In this document: piece after piece, positions 25,153-33,258 of the stretch
Numbering within the stretch: the stretch's first letter is position 1
Layout: every line of letters starts with the position of its first letter
Source of the DNA: Candidatus Rokuibacteriota bacterium
Lineage (GTDB): Bacteria; Methylomirabilota; Methylomirabilia; Rokubacteriales; CSP1-6
DNA length: 64,000 nt
Assembly: GCA_016184125.1 (NCBI GenBank)
Contig: JACPDG010000042.1
Coordinates: 1-64,000 of the forward strand
Direction of reading: 5' to 3'
Notes under the pieces: model-generated
What the model was told of the DNA's origin: nothing
Database searches by the model: none
Seen by the model: only the letters and a program-made list of their open reading frames with translations
Translations under genes and position numbers: made by a program

Positions 25153-27687
25153 ATGACGATGAACCGCCGGGATTTTCTCATGATGAGTACGGCGACCGGC
25201 GCCATGGCGGCGATCCACGGCCCTTCACTGAGAGCCTTCGCCCAGACGGCGGCAGGCACGGCCATCGGCGAGATGCCGGGAGAGTGGAAGGCCTCCACCT
25301 GCCAGGGCTGCACCACCTGGTGTCCGATCGAGACCTTCGTCCAGGACGGACGCGCGGTGAAGGTGCGCGGCAACCAGCTCAGCAAGGCCAACAACGGCTA
25401 CTGCTGCGTGCGCGGGCACTTGATCCTGCAGCAGATCTACGACCCGGATCGGATCAAGACGCCGATGAAGCGGACCAACCCGCAGAAGGGCCGCGGGATC
25501 GATCCGCAGTTCGTCCCCATTTCCTGGGACGAGGCGATGGACACGATCGCCGAGAAGATCATGGAGCTGCGCCGCGCCAAGGAAACGCACAAGTACCTGC
25601 TCCTGCGGGGCCGCTATTCCGAGCACAACCATCTGCTCTACGGCGACCTGACCAAGATCATCGGCTCACCCAACAGCATCTCCCACAGCGCCCTGTGCGC
25701 GGAAGTGGAGAAGATGGGCGCCTTCTACACCGAGGGGTACTTCGGGTACCGCGACTACGATCTCGAGAAGATGCAGTACCTCATCGTCTGGGGCTGCGAT
25801 CCCGTCTCCTCCAACCGGCAGGTGCCCAACGCCATCAACAAGCTCGGGAAGCTGCTGGAACGCGGCACCGTGGTGGCCGTCGATCCGCGGATGAACAACA
25901 CCGCGGCCAAGGCCCACGAGTGGATGCCGATCAAGCCGGGCACCGACGGCGCCCTCGCCGTCGCCATGGCCCACACCATTCTCGTGGACGGGCTGTGGCA
26001 CAAGGAGTTCGTCGGCAGCTTCAAGGACGGCGGCAACAAGTTCGTGAAGGGGCAGACGGTCAACGAGGCGGATTTCGAGGAGAAGGTCACCAGCGGCGTC
26101 GTCAAGTGGTGGAACATCGAGCTGAAGGACAGGGACGCCGCCTGGGCGGCCCGGGCGACGGGACTCTCCAAGGAGCAGATCCTGCGCGTCGCCCGTGGCT
26201 TCGCCATGGCCGCCCCGCAGTGCGCGATCTGGTATGGCCCCATGATGATGCCGCGCGGCACGTATGCCGCCATGGCCATTCATGCGCTGAACGGGCTGGT
26301 CGGCGCGACGGACAGCGAAGGCGGCCTGTGCACGGGCATGAGTGGCCCGTCGAGCGACTATCCAAAGATCGATGCCTACCTCGACGACGTGGCCAAGGCC
26401 GGCGCGAAGCAGAAGAAGATCGATCAGCGTGGCACCAAGGCGTTCCCCAACCTCGGCCAAGGCAAGCCGGGCAGCGGTGTGGGCACCAACAATGTGGCCA
26501 ACGCCATCCTGGCCGCCGACCCGTACGACATCAAGGTCGTCATCGGCTACTTCAACAACTTCAACTTCTCCGGCACCGGTTCCGGCCGGTGGGACCAGGC
26601 GATGGCGAAGGTGCCGTTCTTCGTCCACATCGTGCCCCACGCCTCGGAGATGGCCCAGTTCGCCGACATCGTGCTGCCCAGCGCCCTGCACCATTCCGAG
26701 CAGTGGGCCATCGTGCGCAGCAAGGCCAACCTCTACGGCCACACCTCCATCCAGCAGCCGGTGATCAAGCGCATGTTCGACGTCAAGGCCGCCGAGACCG
26801 AGATCGTCTGGCTGCTCGCGGAGAAGCTGAAGGCCAAGGGCTTCCCCAGCGTCTACGACTGGCTCCACAACGAATACAAGGACCCCGAGACGGGCAAGGA
26901 GCCCGCGACCGATGCCGAGCTCGCGCTGTACGCCACCAAGCTACGCTCGCGGAAGGCGTGGGATCTCGCCGAGAGCAAGGACTACAAGGGCGACCGGCCC
27001 GGCGGCTGGGAGGACTTCGTCAAGAAGGGCGTCGTCAACTCGCCGCGGTTCACCTTCCGGAAGAAATGGGCGGAGGGCTTCAAGACCCGGACGAAGAAGT
27101 TCGAGTTCTACAGCGAGACCCTCAAGAAGGCGCTCAGCGCGCATGCCGCCAACCACAAGACCACGGTGGACGACATCCTGACCGTCACCAACTACGAGGC
27201 GCGCGGCGAGAAGGCGTTCGTGCCGCACTACGAGCCGCCGCGGCGCCACGGCTCGGTCAGGGAGTATCCCTTCGACCTCGTCGACGCGAAGTCTCGCCTC
27301 AACCGGGAGGGCCGGAGCGCCAACCTCACCTGGTACCACGAGTTCAAGAAGGTCGACCCCGGCGAGGTCAGCAACGCCGAGGTCATCCAGATCAATCCCG
27401 CCGACGCCCGGAAGCTCGGCATCACGGAAGGCGACCTGGTGAAGGTCTCCTCGGTGCTGGGCAGCATCACGGTGCGCGCCCGGCTCTGGGAAGGCGTCAG
27501 GCCCGGGGCCGTCGTCAAGTTCTACGGCCAGGGACACTGGGCATATGGCCGGGTCGCGGCCGCGGATTACGGCAAGACGGCCCGTGGCGCCAACTTCAAC
27601 GAGATCATGCCCGACGACTACGACCGGCTCAGCGGCTCCACGGCCCGCAACGGCGGTTTCACCGGCGTCAAGATCGAGAAGGCCTGA
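25153..27687 (+). CDS. Molybdopterin oxidoreductase, ArrA/SrdA/PhsA-like catalytic subunit
   Basis: An 844-residue periplasmic Mo-bisMGD enzyme exported by Tat (MTMNRRDFLMMSTATGAMA). The 4Fe-4S motif is C50-x2-C53-x3-C57 with C84/C85. Cys182 in HSALCAEVEKMG is the expected Mo ligand position. GYRDYDL, VWGCDPVSSNRQVPN and the C-terminal NAEVIQINPADARKLG also fit. The whole resembles respiratory arsenate reductase ArrA, with selenate (SrdA), thiosulfate/polysulfide reductases and ArxA as relatives; the substrate cannot be fixed. GGAGG precedes the ATG. An FeS subunit and a TorD-like chaperone follow, but no membrane NrfD subunit, so its electron partner must be elsewhere. Confidence 0.85.
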   Translation: MTMNRRDFLMMSTATGAMAAIHGPSLRAFAQTAAGTAIGEMPGEWKASTCQGCTTWCPIETFVQDGRAVKVRGNQLSKANNGYCCVRGHLILQQIYDPDRIKTPMKRTNPQKGRGIDPQFVPISWDEAMDTIAEKIMELRRAKETHKYLLLRGRYSEHNHLLYGDLTKIIGSPNSISHSALCAEVEKMGAFYTEGYFGYRDYDLEKMQYLIVWGCDPVSSNRQVPNAINKLGKLLERGTVVAVDPRMNNTAAKAHEWMPIKPGTDGALAVAMAHTILVDGLWHKEFVGSFKDGGNKFVKGQTVNEADFEEKVTSGVVKWWNIELKDRDAAWAARATGLSKEQILRVARGFAMAAPQCAIWYGPMMMPRGTYAAMAIHALNGLVGATDSEGGLCTGMSGPSSDYPKIDAYLDDVAKAGAKQKKIDQRGTKAFPNLGQGKPGSGVGTNNVANAILAADPYDIKVVIGYFNNFNFSGTGSGRWDQAMAKVPFFVHIVPHASEMAQFADIVLPSALHHSEQWAIVRSKANLYGHTSIQQPVIKRMFDVKAAETEIVWLLAEKLKAKGFPSVYDWLHNEYKDPETGKEPATDAELALYATKLRSRKAWDLAESKDYKGDRPGGWEDFVKKGVVNSPRFTFRKKWAEGFKTRTKKFEFYSETLKKALSAHAANHKTTVDDILTVTNYEARGEKAFVPHYEPPRRHGSVREYPFDLVDAKSRLNREGRSANLTWYHEFKKVDPGEVSNAEVIQINPADARKLGITEGDLVKVSSVLGSITVRARLWEGVRPGAVVKFYGQGHWAYGRVAAADYGKTARGANFNEIMPDDYDRLSGSTARNGGFTGVKIEKA

Positions 27688-27706
27688 GGCGAGGAGGAAA
27701 TAGCCA

Positions 27707-28468
27707 ATGCAGATCGCAATGGTCATCGACTTGCTGAAATGCACGGGCTGCGGCGCCTGCGCCCTGGCCTGCAAGTCGGGAAATAACACCCGGGACCGGG
27801 ACCGCGCGAAGGGCCAGACCTTCAACTGGGGTGACTTCTCCATCGAGACTGCCGGCACCTATCCGGACTTCAGGTACACTGCCCGGCCGGTCATGTGCAA
27901 TCACTGCAGCAACGCCCCGTGTGTCGAGGCCTGTCCGGTGACGCCCAAGGCGATCTTCAAGACCAAAGACGGCCTCACCATGACCAACAACGAGCGCTGC
28001 ATCGGCTGCCGCCTCTGCCAGGCCGCGTGCCCGTACAGCAAGGAGGAAGTCAAGGAAGGCGAGTACAGCGTCATCAGCTTCAACGAGTTCAATGCCCCGA
28101 GCCAGCCCTACGCCTCCGACAGGAGGCCACTGATCAGGAACGGCACCGCCTCCGGTGCCGAGATCGCCAACAAGGCCGGCGCCAATCCGCCGCACCGGAC
28201 CCGCTACGCTCATCCGGACTACGAGGACGTGCGCCGCGCCGGCGTCGTGGAGAAGTGCACGTTCTGCGACCAGCGCGTGAAAAAGGGCGAGGCGCCCTAC
28301 TGCGTGGCCGCCTGCCCGGCCGGGGCCCGCGTGTTCGGCGACCGGGACAACCCGGCGAGCGAGGTTGCCCGGCTCCTTTCGAAGTACAAGGCCGCCGTTC
28401 TCAAGCCCGAGGCCGGCACCCAGCCGAACGTTTTCTACATCAGGAGCTATCAGGCGACACGCGCATGA
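27707..28468 (+). CDS. Four-cluster ferredoxin subunit, ArrB/DmsB-like
   Basis: A 253-residue protein, probably carried into the periplasm with its Tat partner because it has no signal of its own. It has four Cys motifs: CTGCGACALAC, CNHCSNAPCVEACPV, CIGCRLCQAACPYS and CTFCDQRVKKGEAPYCVAACP, enough for four 4Fe-4S clusters. The text GQTFNWGDF and AIFKTKDGLTMTNNERCIGC is close to ArrB-type subunits. It passes electrons between a donor and the Mo site. GAGGAGG lies 20 bases after the catalytic subunit, and its stop overlaps the chaperone ATG. Confidence 0.9.
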   Translation: MQIAMVIDLLKCTGCGACALACKSGNNTRDRDRAKGQTFNWGDFSIETAGTYPDFRYTARPVMCNHCSNAPCVEACPVTPKAIFKTKDGLTMTNNERCIGCRLCQAACPYSKEEVKEGEYSVISFNEFNAPSQPYASDRRPLIRNGTASGAEIANKAGANPPHRTRYAHPDYEDVRRAGVVEKCTFCDQRVKKGEAPYCVAACPAGARVFGDRDNPASEVARLLSKYKAAVLKPEAGTQPNVFYIRSYQATRA

Positions 28469-29145
28469 ACCAAACGGAACGGGTCCTCCGGGAAGGTCGC
28501 CGCGCCGACTGCTACAGGCTGTTCAGCACGTGCTTCTACCCGCCCGAGCGCGATCAGCTTCTGCAGCATCGCATCTGCATCGAGCTCGCGGAGACGCTGA
28601 ACGAGCTCTATCCGGACACCGCGGCCGCGGCCCATGCCATGGTCCTGCACGAGCAGCTCACGCAGCTGAGCGAGACCGACGTGCGCGTCGATCATGCCGC
28701 CTTGTTCGTGGGGCCCTTCAGGCTGAAGGCTGCACCGTATGGATCGATCTATCTCGAGCGCAACAACCTGCTCATGGGGGACACGACGCTCGCGGCCTCG
28801 GTCTGCTATGCGGAGGCGGGGCTGGAGTTGACCCTGCACGAGCCTGCGGACCATATCGCGGTGGAGCTGGAGTTCATGCATTACCTCGCCGCCCTCTCCG
28901 CGCAGGCCGCGCATCGCGGAGACGACGAACAGACGGCCCGGCTCACGGGGCAAGGGGACCGTTTCCTGAACGACCATCTCGGCGCGTGGGCGCCCGCCTT
29001 TTGCGCCGCGATCAAGCGCGGAGCGAACACCGTCTTCTACCGGGCGCTGGCCGATTGTCTCGAGGCCTTCGTGGATGCGGAACTCCGCCACACACGCGGG
29101 GTTGGCTGCGACACCGTGCTGAGCGAACCTCGGCAACGACACTGA
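28465..29145 (+). CDS. TorD/DmsD-family molybdoenzyme chaperone
   Basis: A 226-residue, mostly helical cytoplasmic protein. The N-terminal REGRRADCYRLFSTCFYPPE, the central PYGSIYLERNNLLMGDTT and the later EPADHIAVELEFMHYLAAL (E-x-x-D-H-x-x-x-E-L) are hallmarks of the TorD/NarJ chaperones that insert the Mo cofactor and proofread Tat export. The ATGA overlap with the FeS subunit gene places it in the operon. It should be specific for the ArrA-like subunit. Confidence 0.9.
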   Translation: MNQTERVLREGRRADCYRLFSTCFYPPERDQLLQHRICIELAETLNELYPDTAAAAHAMVLHEQLTQLSETDVRVDHAALFVGPFRLKAAPYGSIYLERNNLLMGDTTLAASVCYAEAGLELTLHEPADHIAVELEFMHYLAALSAQAAHRGDDEQTARLTGQGDRFLNDHLGAWAPAFCAAIKRGANTVFYRALADCLEAFVDAELRHTRGVGCDTVLSEPRQRH

Positions 29146-29212
29146 TGCCCGGCTCCCGGCTCGGCGCGGCCACGGTGACCGCGCGATGCCCGGAGCCGGG
29201 CGGCGATGAGAC

Positions 29213-29659
29213 TCAGCCCGCGGTAGGCGGCCCCCACGGACGCACGTTGCCCCACGGGTTCACGTGGAGGATCCGCGTCTCACCCTTCGGGCCCTTCAGC
29301 TCGACCTGGTACATCGTCTGGAACCGGCCGGTGAACGGGACAATCCGCTCCACCGTGTAGCCCTTGAAGTACTTCGACACGTACTCGCTCGCGATCTCCT
29401 TCGCTTTCTCCTCGGTGATCGCCTCGGCGGGGGCGCCTGGAGCCCCGCCCGCGGCGAAACCAGCGCCCGGACAGCCGCCCGGTTCGAAGCCGCCGCCTCC
29501 ACCCATCATCCGACCGCCGCCCATCATCCAGCCGGGACCGTAACCGCCGGCTGCCGCGCCTCGCCATCCAGGTCCCATGCCGGGCCCCCAGGCGAGCGCA
29601 ACACCGGCCAGTCCGCCGATCAGGGCCACTGCCAACGTCACGCCGAGCACTCGCTTCAT
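29213..29659 (-). CDS. Exported Gly/Met-rich protein with a PepSY-like C-terminus
   Basis: A 148-residue protein with a clear signal peptide (MKRVLGVTLAVALIGGLAGVALA). Residues ~25-75 are Gly, Met, Pro, Trp-rich (GYGPGWMMGGGRMMGGGGGF). After residue ~80 a compact domain follows (EKAKEIASEYVSKYFKGYTVERIVPFTGRFQTMYQVEL), resembling PepSY-type or small periplasmic repeats. It is convergent with the molybdoenzyme operon. Small exported proteins of this type are common near respiratory genes; no function can be given. The Met-rich segment could bind copper or silver (speculation). Confidence 0.75.
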   Translation of the reverse strand: MKRVLGVTLAVALIGGLAGVALAWGPGMGPGWRGAAAGGYGPGWMMGGGRMMGGGGGFEPGGCPGAGFAAGGAPGAPAEAITEEKAKEIASEYVSKYFKGYTVERIVPFTGRFQTMYQVELKGPKGETRILHVNPWGNVRPWGPPTAG

Positions 29660-29852
29660 CGTCGTGTCTCCTCTCTCGGTTTCGCAACCGCTCGGTTGCG
29701 TCGCCCGTACCCCAGGGCATCCGGCGTGCCATGCCGGCCGGTCGAGAAGAGCGCATCGTGACGCGACTTACGGGAACACCACGCGCGAGGGCGCCTCTCG
29801 GGCTCGACGAGCGCGTCGAGCCGCTCGACGATTTCGTCGAGGACGGCGTCTC

Positions 29853-29900
29853 AGTTCTAGCAACAACCGACCGCCGCGGCGGTCGATTGTTGCTCGAACT
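29853..29900. repeat. 48-bp palindrome (element B, copy 3)
   Basis: Same design and nearly the same sequence as the copy at 18039, with two changed bases in the left arm. It abuts the stop codon (29902-29904) of a PIN-domain relic. Between 29660 and 29850 nothing else is recognisable; the minus strand reads LDEIVERLDALVEPE, perhaps a nucleotidyltransferase fragment. Confidence 0.85.
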
Positions 29901-29901
29901 C

Positions 29902-30033
29902 TCAGACGTCCCGGACGGCGATACCGAGCGCTCGCGCCGCAGCCACGAGCCGATCGTCGTAGCTCACGAGCTCGAGCACCTGACCATGGCGCCGGAGGAA
30001 GTCCATCGATGCCAGAGGCTTCCATGGCAACGC
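29902..30033 (-). pseudogene. C-terminal relic of a VapC-like PIN toxin
   Basis: About 43 codons encode KPLASMDFLRRHGQVLELV followed by SYDDRLVAAARALGIAVRDV. The last part matches the C-terminus of PIN-domain toxins (final Asp in S-Y-D-D-R-L, then AARALGI). The N-terminal half with the remaining acidic residues is absent, and no antitoxin gene is adjacent. It is truncated on the right, where the peptidase gene begins at 30069, and bordered on the left by a palindrome. Confidence 0.6.
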
Positions 30034-30068
30034 GGGTCGTTGGGCTCGGCCGCCGAAGCACCGATAAA

Positions 30069-31985
30069 ATGATCGGCATGCACGCCTCGCCACGCCCATC
30101 CGCGACCCCCGTGCCTCGTTCGCGTGACCGTCATCCGGCGCGCCCCTCGATTTGCCGCCTGGCGTCGTCGGGGCTGCGCGCCGTCGGTCTCCTCGCCATC
30201 GCGGTCGGTCTGGCCGCTGCCGCGCCGGCCGCCGAGCCGGCGGCTCCGGCCGCGGAGCCCACGGCCGCATGGCTGCTGGACCAGGTCAAGACGCTGTCGG
30301 CGCCGGACATGGACGGCCGGCGTCCCGGCACGCCGGGCGCCGATCGCGCCGCAGGTCACATCGCACGCATGTTCCAGGAGGCGGGACTGCGTCCCGGTGG
30401 CGACGGCGGGACGTTCCTCCAGGCCTTCACCGTGCCGACCGGCATCCGCCTGGGGCCGACGAACGTCCTCGAGATCCTCGGACCGGTCCATGCGACGCTC
30501 GCGCTCGGTCGCGAGTGGGTTCCGCTCGCGGTCTCGGACGACGGCGCGCTCGAGGCCGACGTGGTCTTCGCCGGCTACGGCATCACCGCACCCGAGCTCG
30601 GCTGGGACGACTACGCGGGCATCGACGTGCGCGACAGGATCGTCCTCGTCATGATGCGCGAGCCGCGTCCCGCCGACCCGGCGAGCCCGTTCAGGAAGCC
30701 GGAGGCGTATCACTACTCGGAGCGCAGCCACAAGGTCCTGAACGCTCGCGCCCGCGGCGCGCGCGCGATCCTCCTCGTCCCGCATCCGACGGCGGGCACG
30801 GACGAGCTGCCGGCGCTCACCGGCATCACCCAGCCATGGGGCATCGCGGCCGCGGCGGTCACGCGCGCCGCCGCCGACCGGCTCCTGGTACCGGCCGGAC
30901 ATCGCCTCGCCGGCCTGGCCGACGCGATCGATCGTGCCTCCGCGCCGCGATCGACGCCTCTCGGCGCCGCGGGACTCAAGGTCACGGTCACGCTCGTGCG
31001 CGAGCACGGCACGACGGCCAACGTCGTCGGCGTGCTGCCCGGGAACGATCCGGCGCGGCGCGACGAGGCCATCGTCGTCGGCGCGCACTACGATCACCTG
31101 GGACGCGGCGGCGAGGGATCGCTTGCCCCCGACGCCGTCGGCGCCATTCACCACGGCGCCGACGACAACGCGTCGGGCGTGGCGGCGGTGATCGCGCTCG
31201 CGCGCGCGTTCGCGGCATCGGGCGGGCTTCCGCGCACGCTCGTCTTCGCCGCGTTCTCCGGCGAGGAGATGGGCCTGCTCGGATCCGCTCACTACACCCG
31301 CAGCCCCGCGGTCCCGCTCGACCGCACCGTCCTGATGCTCAACCTCGACATGGTCGGACGGCTGCGCGACAAGCTCTACGTGGGCGGCGTGGACAGCGGC
31401 ACCGGACTGCGAGCGCTCGTCGACGCGGCCGCGCGAGCCGCGGGTGTGAGCGTAGAGCTGCGGGGCGATCCGTTCGCGCGCTCGGATCACACGACGTTCT
31501 ACTCGGCAGGCCGCCCCGTGCTGTTCCTCTTCACCGGCGCGCACGCGGACTACCACCGTCCGACCGACACGTGGGACCGGGTGGACGGTCGAGGTCTCGA
31601 GACGGTGACGCGTCTGGCCGCTCGCCTCGTGACCGCGGTCGGCACGGCACCGACCGCTCCCGTGTACGCGCGGGTCGTGAGCACGGCGCCCGCGCGTGTG
31701 CGCGAGCGCGGCGGCTACGGCCCCTTCTTCGGCGTGGTGCCGGAGTTCGGGGAGCGAACGGAGCCGGGGATCAAGGTCGGCGGCGTGCGGCCCGGGAGCC
31801 CAGCGGAGAAGGCCGGCGTGCGGGCCGGCGATGTCATCCTGCGCTTCGCCGGGATGACGGTGAAGACGCTCGAGGACTTCACGTTCGCGCTGCGCGGCCG
31901 GCGCCCGGGCGATCGCGTCGACGTGACGATCGTTCGCGAGGGCCGCGAGCACGAGACCCAGGCCGTGCTGGAGGAACGGAAATGA
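30069..31985 (+). CDS. Exported M28-family metallopeptidase with PA and PDZ domains
   Basis: A 638-residue protein. After an Arg-rich N-terminus a signal segment (GLLAIAVGLAAAAPA) is seen at ~40-60. A PA-type insert precedes the peptidase core, which shows all five zinc-related motifs: GAHYDHLGRGG, GADDNASGVAA, FSGEEMGLLGS, LNLDMVGR and SDHTTFY. A C-terminal PDZ domain (GVRPGSPAEKAGVRAGDVI) follows. Members are aminopeptidases of the periplasm or outer membrane. ATG choice: 30069 (30078 is also possible). The stop overlaps the next gene by ATGA. Confidence 0.88.
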   Translation: MIGMHASPRPSATPVPRSRDRHPARPSICRLASSGLRAVGLLAIAVGLAAAAPAAEPAAPAAEPTAAWLLDQVKTLSAPDMDGRRPGTPGADRAAGHIARMFQEAGLRPGGDGGTFLQAFTVPTGIRLGPTNVLEILGPVHATLALGREWVPLAVSDDGALEADVVFAGYGITAPELGWDDYAGIDVRDRIVLVMMREPRPADPASPFRKPEAYHYSERSHKVLNARARGARAILLVPHPTAGTDELPALTGITQPWGIAAAAVTRAAADRLLVPAGHRLAGLADAIDRASAPRSTPLGAAGLKVTVTLVREHGTTANVVGVLPGNDPARRDEAIVVGAHYDHLGRGGEGSLAPDAVGAIHHGADDNASGVAAVIALARAFAASGGLPRTLVFAAFSGEEMGLLGSAHYTRSPAVPLDRTVLMLNLDMVGRLRDKLYVGGVDSGTGLRALVDAAARAAGVSVELRGDPFARSDHTTFYSAGRPVLFLFTGAHADYHRPTDTWDRVDGRGLETVTRLAARLVTAVGTAPTAPVYARVVSTAPARVRERGGYGPFFGVVPEFGERTEPGIKVGGVRPGSPAEKAGVRAGDVILRFAGMTVKTLEDFTFALRGRRPGDRVDVTIVREGREHETQAVLEERK

Positions 31986-33148
31986 CCGAGTTCATGAGGG
32001 GGCTCAACCGTGGCGCTCCTCGACCACCCGGCTCGCTCCCAGCCTCCGAGATCGGCCCGGGAGGATTCAGGTGGGCGCTCGATCGCCGCGCCGTGCTCAA
32101 GCTGGGCCTGGTCGGCGCGGCGCACGCCCTCGTCGAGACGGTCCGCACGCGGCGCGCCAGCGCGCAGGCGCGGCCGGTGGCGACGGACCCGCGCGAGACG
32201 CGCCTCGCGAACGTCCGGCAGCTGACGTTCGGCGGCCAGAACGCCGAGGCGTACTTCGACTGGACGGGAACGCGCCTCGTCTTCCAGTCGACCCGCCCGC
32301 CGTTCGGCTGCGACCAGATCTTCACGATGCGAGCCGACGGCGGCGACGTGCGCCTGGTCTCGACGGGCAAGGGACGGACGACGTGCGCGTACTTCTTTCC
32401 CGACGGCAAGCGCCTCATCTACGCGTCGACGCACCTCGCCGATGCCGCGTGCCCGCCGCCGCCGGACCGCTCCCGCGGGTACGTGTGGCCGGTCTACCCG
32501 GGCTACGAGATCTTCGCGGCCGACGTCGACGGCACGAACCTGGTGCGCCTGACGCGGAACGAGGGCTACGACGCCGAGGGCGCCGTGTCGCCGGACGGAC
32601 GGCACATCGTGTTCACGTCGCTGCGCGAGGGTGACCTCGACCTCTACGTGATGGACGCGGACGGCGGCCACGTGCGCCGGCTCACCGAGGGCCTCGGCTA
32701 CGACGGCGGCCCGTTCTTCTCGTGGGACGGACGCTCCATCGTCTTCCGCGCGCACCGGCCGGAAACGGCCGCCGAGGCCGACGAGTACCGCGCGCTGCTC
32801 GCCCGGTCGCTCGTGCGCGGGCAGCGCCTCGAGATCTTCGTCATGGGCGCCGACGGCTCCGGCCTCGTGCAGGTCACGCGGAACCGCGCGGCGAGCTTCG
32901 CGCCGTTCATGCACCCGAACGGTCGCGACATCCTCTTCTCGTCGAACCTCCACGACCCGGGCGGCCGCTCGTTCGCGCTCTACCGCATCCAGGTCGACGG
33001 CACGGGCCTCGAGCGCATCACGTGGGCCGACACGTTCGCCTCGTTCCCGATGTTCTCGCGGGACGGCGCGAAGCTCGTGTTCTCGTCCAGCCGCGGCGCG
33101 GCGGCGCGGCGCGAGCTGAACGTGTTCATCGCCGACTGGAGCGGCTAG
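31982..33148 (+). CDS. TolB-like PD40 beta-propeller protein with Tat-type signal
   Basis: A 388-residue protein. After a repeat-derived start a twin-arginine-like signal follows (DRRAVLKLGLVGAAHALV, ~36-53). Multiple PD40/WD40-like repeats are visible: YFDWTGTRLVFQS, ADGGDVRLV, AVSPDGRHIVFTS, DADGGHVRRLT, MHPNGRDILFSS and FSRDGAKLVFSS. The TolB-like propeller suggests a periplasmic scaffold. It is coupled to the M28 peptidase. The first ~25 residues overlap a fragment of element A (32009-32030), so the original start may have been replaced. Confidence 0.83.
   Translation: MTEFMRGLNRGAPRPPGSLPASEIGPGGFRWALDRRAVLKLGLVGAAHALVETVRTRRASAQARPVATDPRETRLANVRQLTFGGQNAEAYFDWTGTRLVFQSTRPPFGCDQIFTMRADGGDVRLVSTGKGRTTCAYFFPDGKRLIYASTHLADAACPPPPDRSRGYVWPVYPGYEIFAADVDGTNLVRLTRNEGYDAEGAVSPDGRHIVFTSLREGDLDLYVMDADGGHVRRLTEGLGYDGGPFFSWDGRSIVFRAHRPETAAEADEYRALLARSLVRGQRLEIFVMGADGSGLVQVTRNRAASFAPFMHPNGRDILFSSNLHDPGGRSFALYRIQVDGTGLERITWADTFASFPMFSRDGAKLVFSSSRGAAARRELNVFIADWSG
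32009..32030 (-). repeat. Element A fragment inside the TolB-like gene start
   Basis: These 22 bases are identical to positions 55760-55781 of the long element A copy. A preceding GAGTTCATGAGGGGG looks like a degraded right end, so this may be an internally deleted element that now encodes the N-terminus of the propeller protein. Confidence 0.65.
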
Positions 33149-33258
33149 CGCTTCGTGATCGAGGCGCATCGTTCTGAGCCAACTGCGGGATTGTCGTAGT
33201 TGACTCGAAAGGCCTACCATTCCGGTATGGAGGCACGACGCATCTGGCTCTGAAGTGG

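Noticed and set aside
30152-33148. A 998-codon open frame
   Set aside because: Upstream of 31982 it is the frame-shifted shadow of the M28 peptidase; the TolB-like protein begins at 31982.
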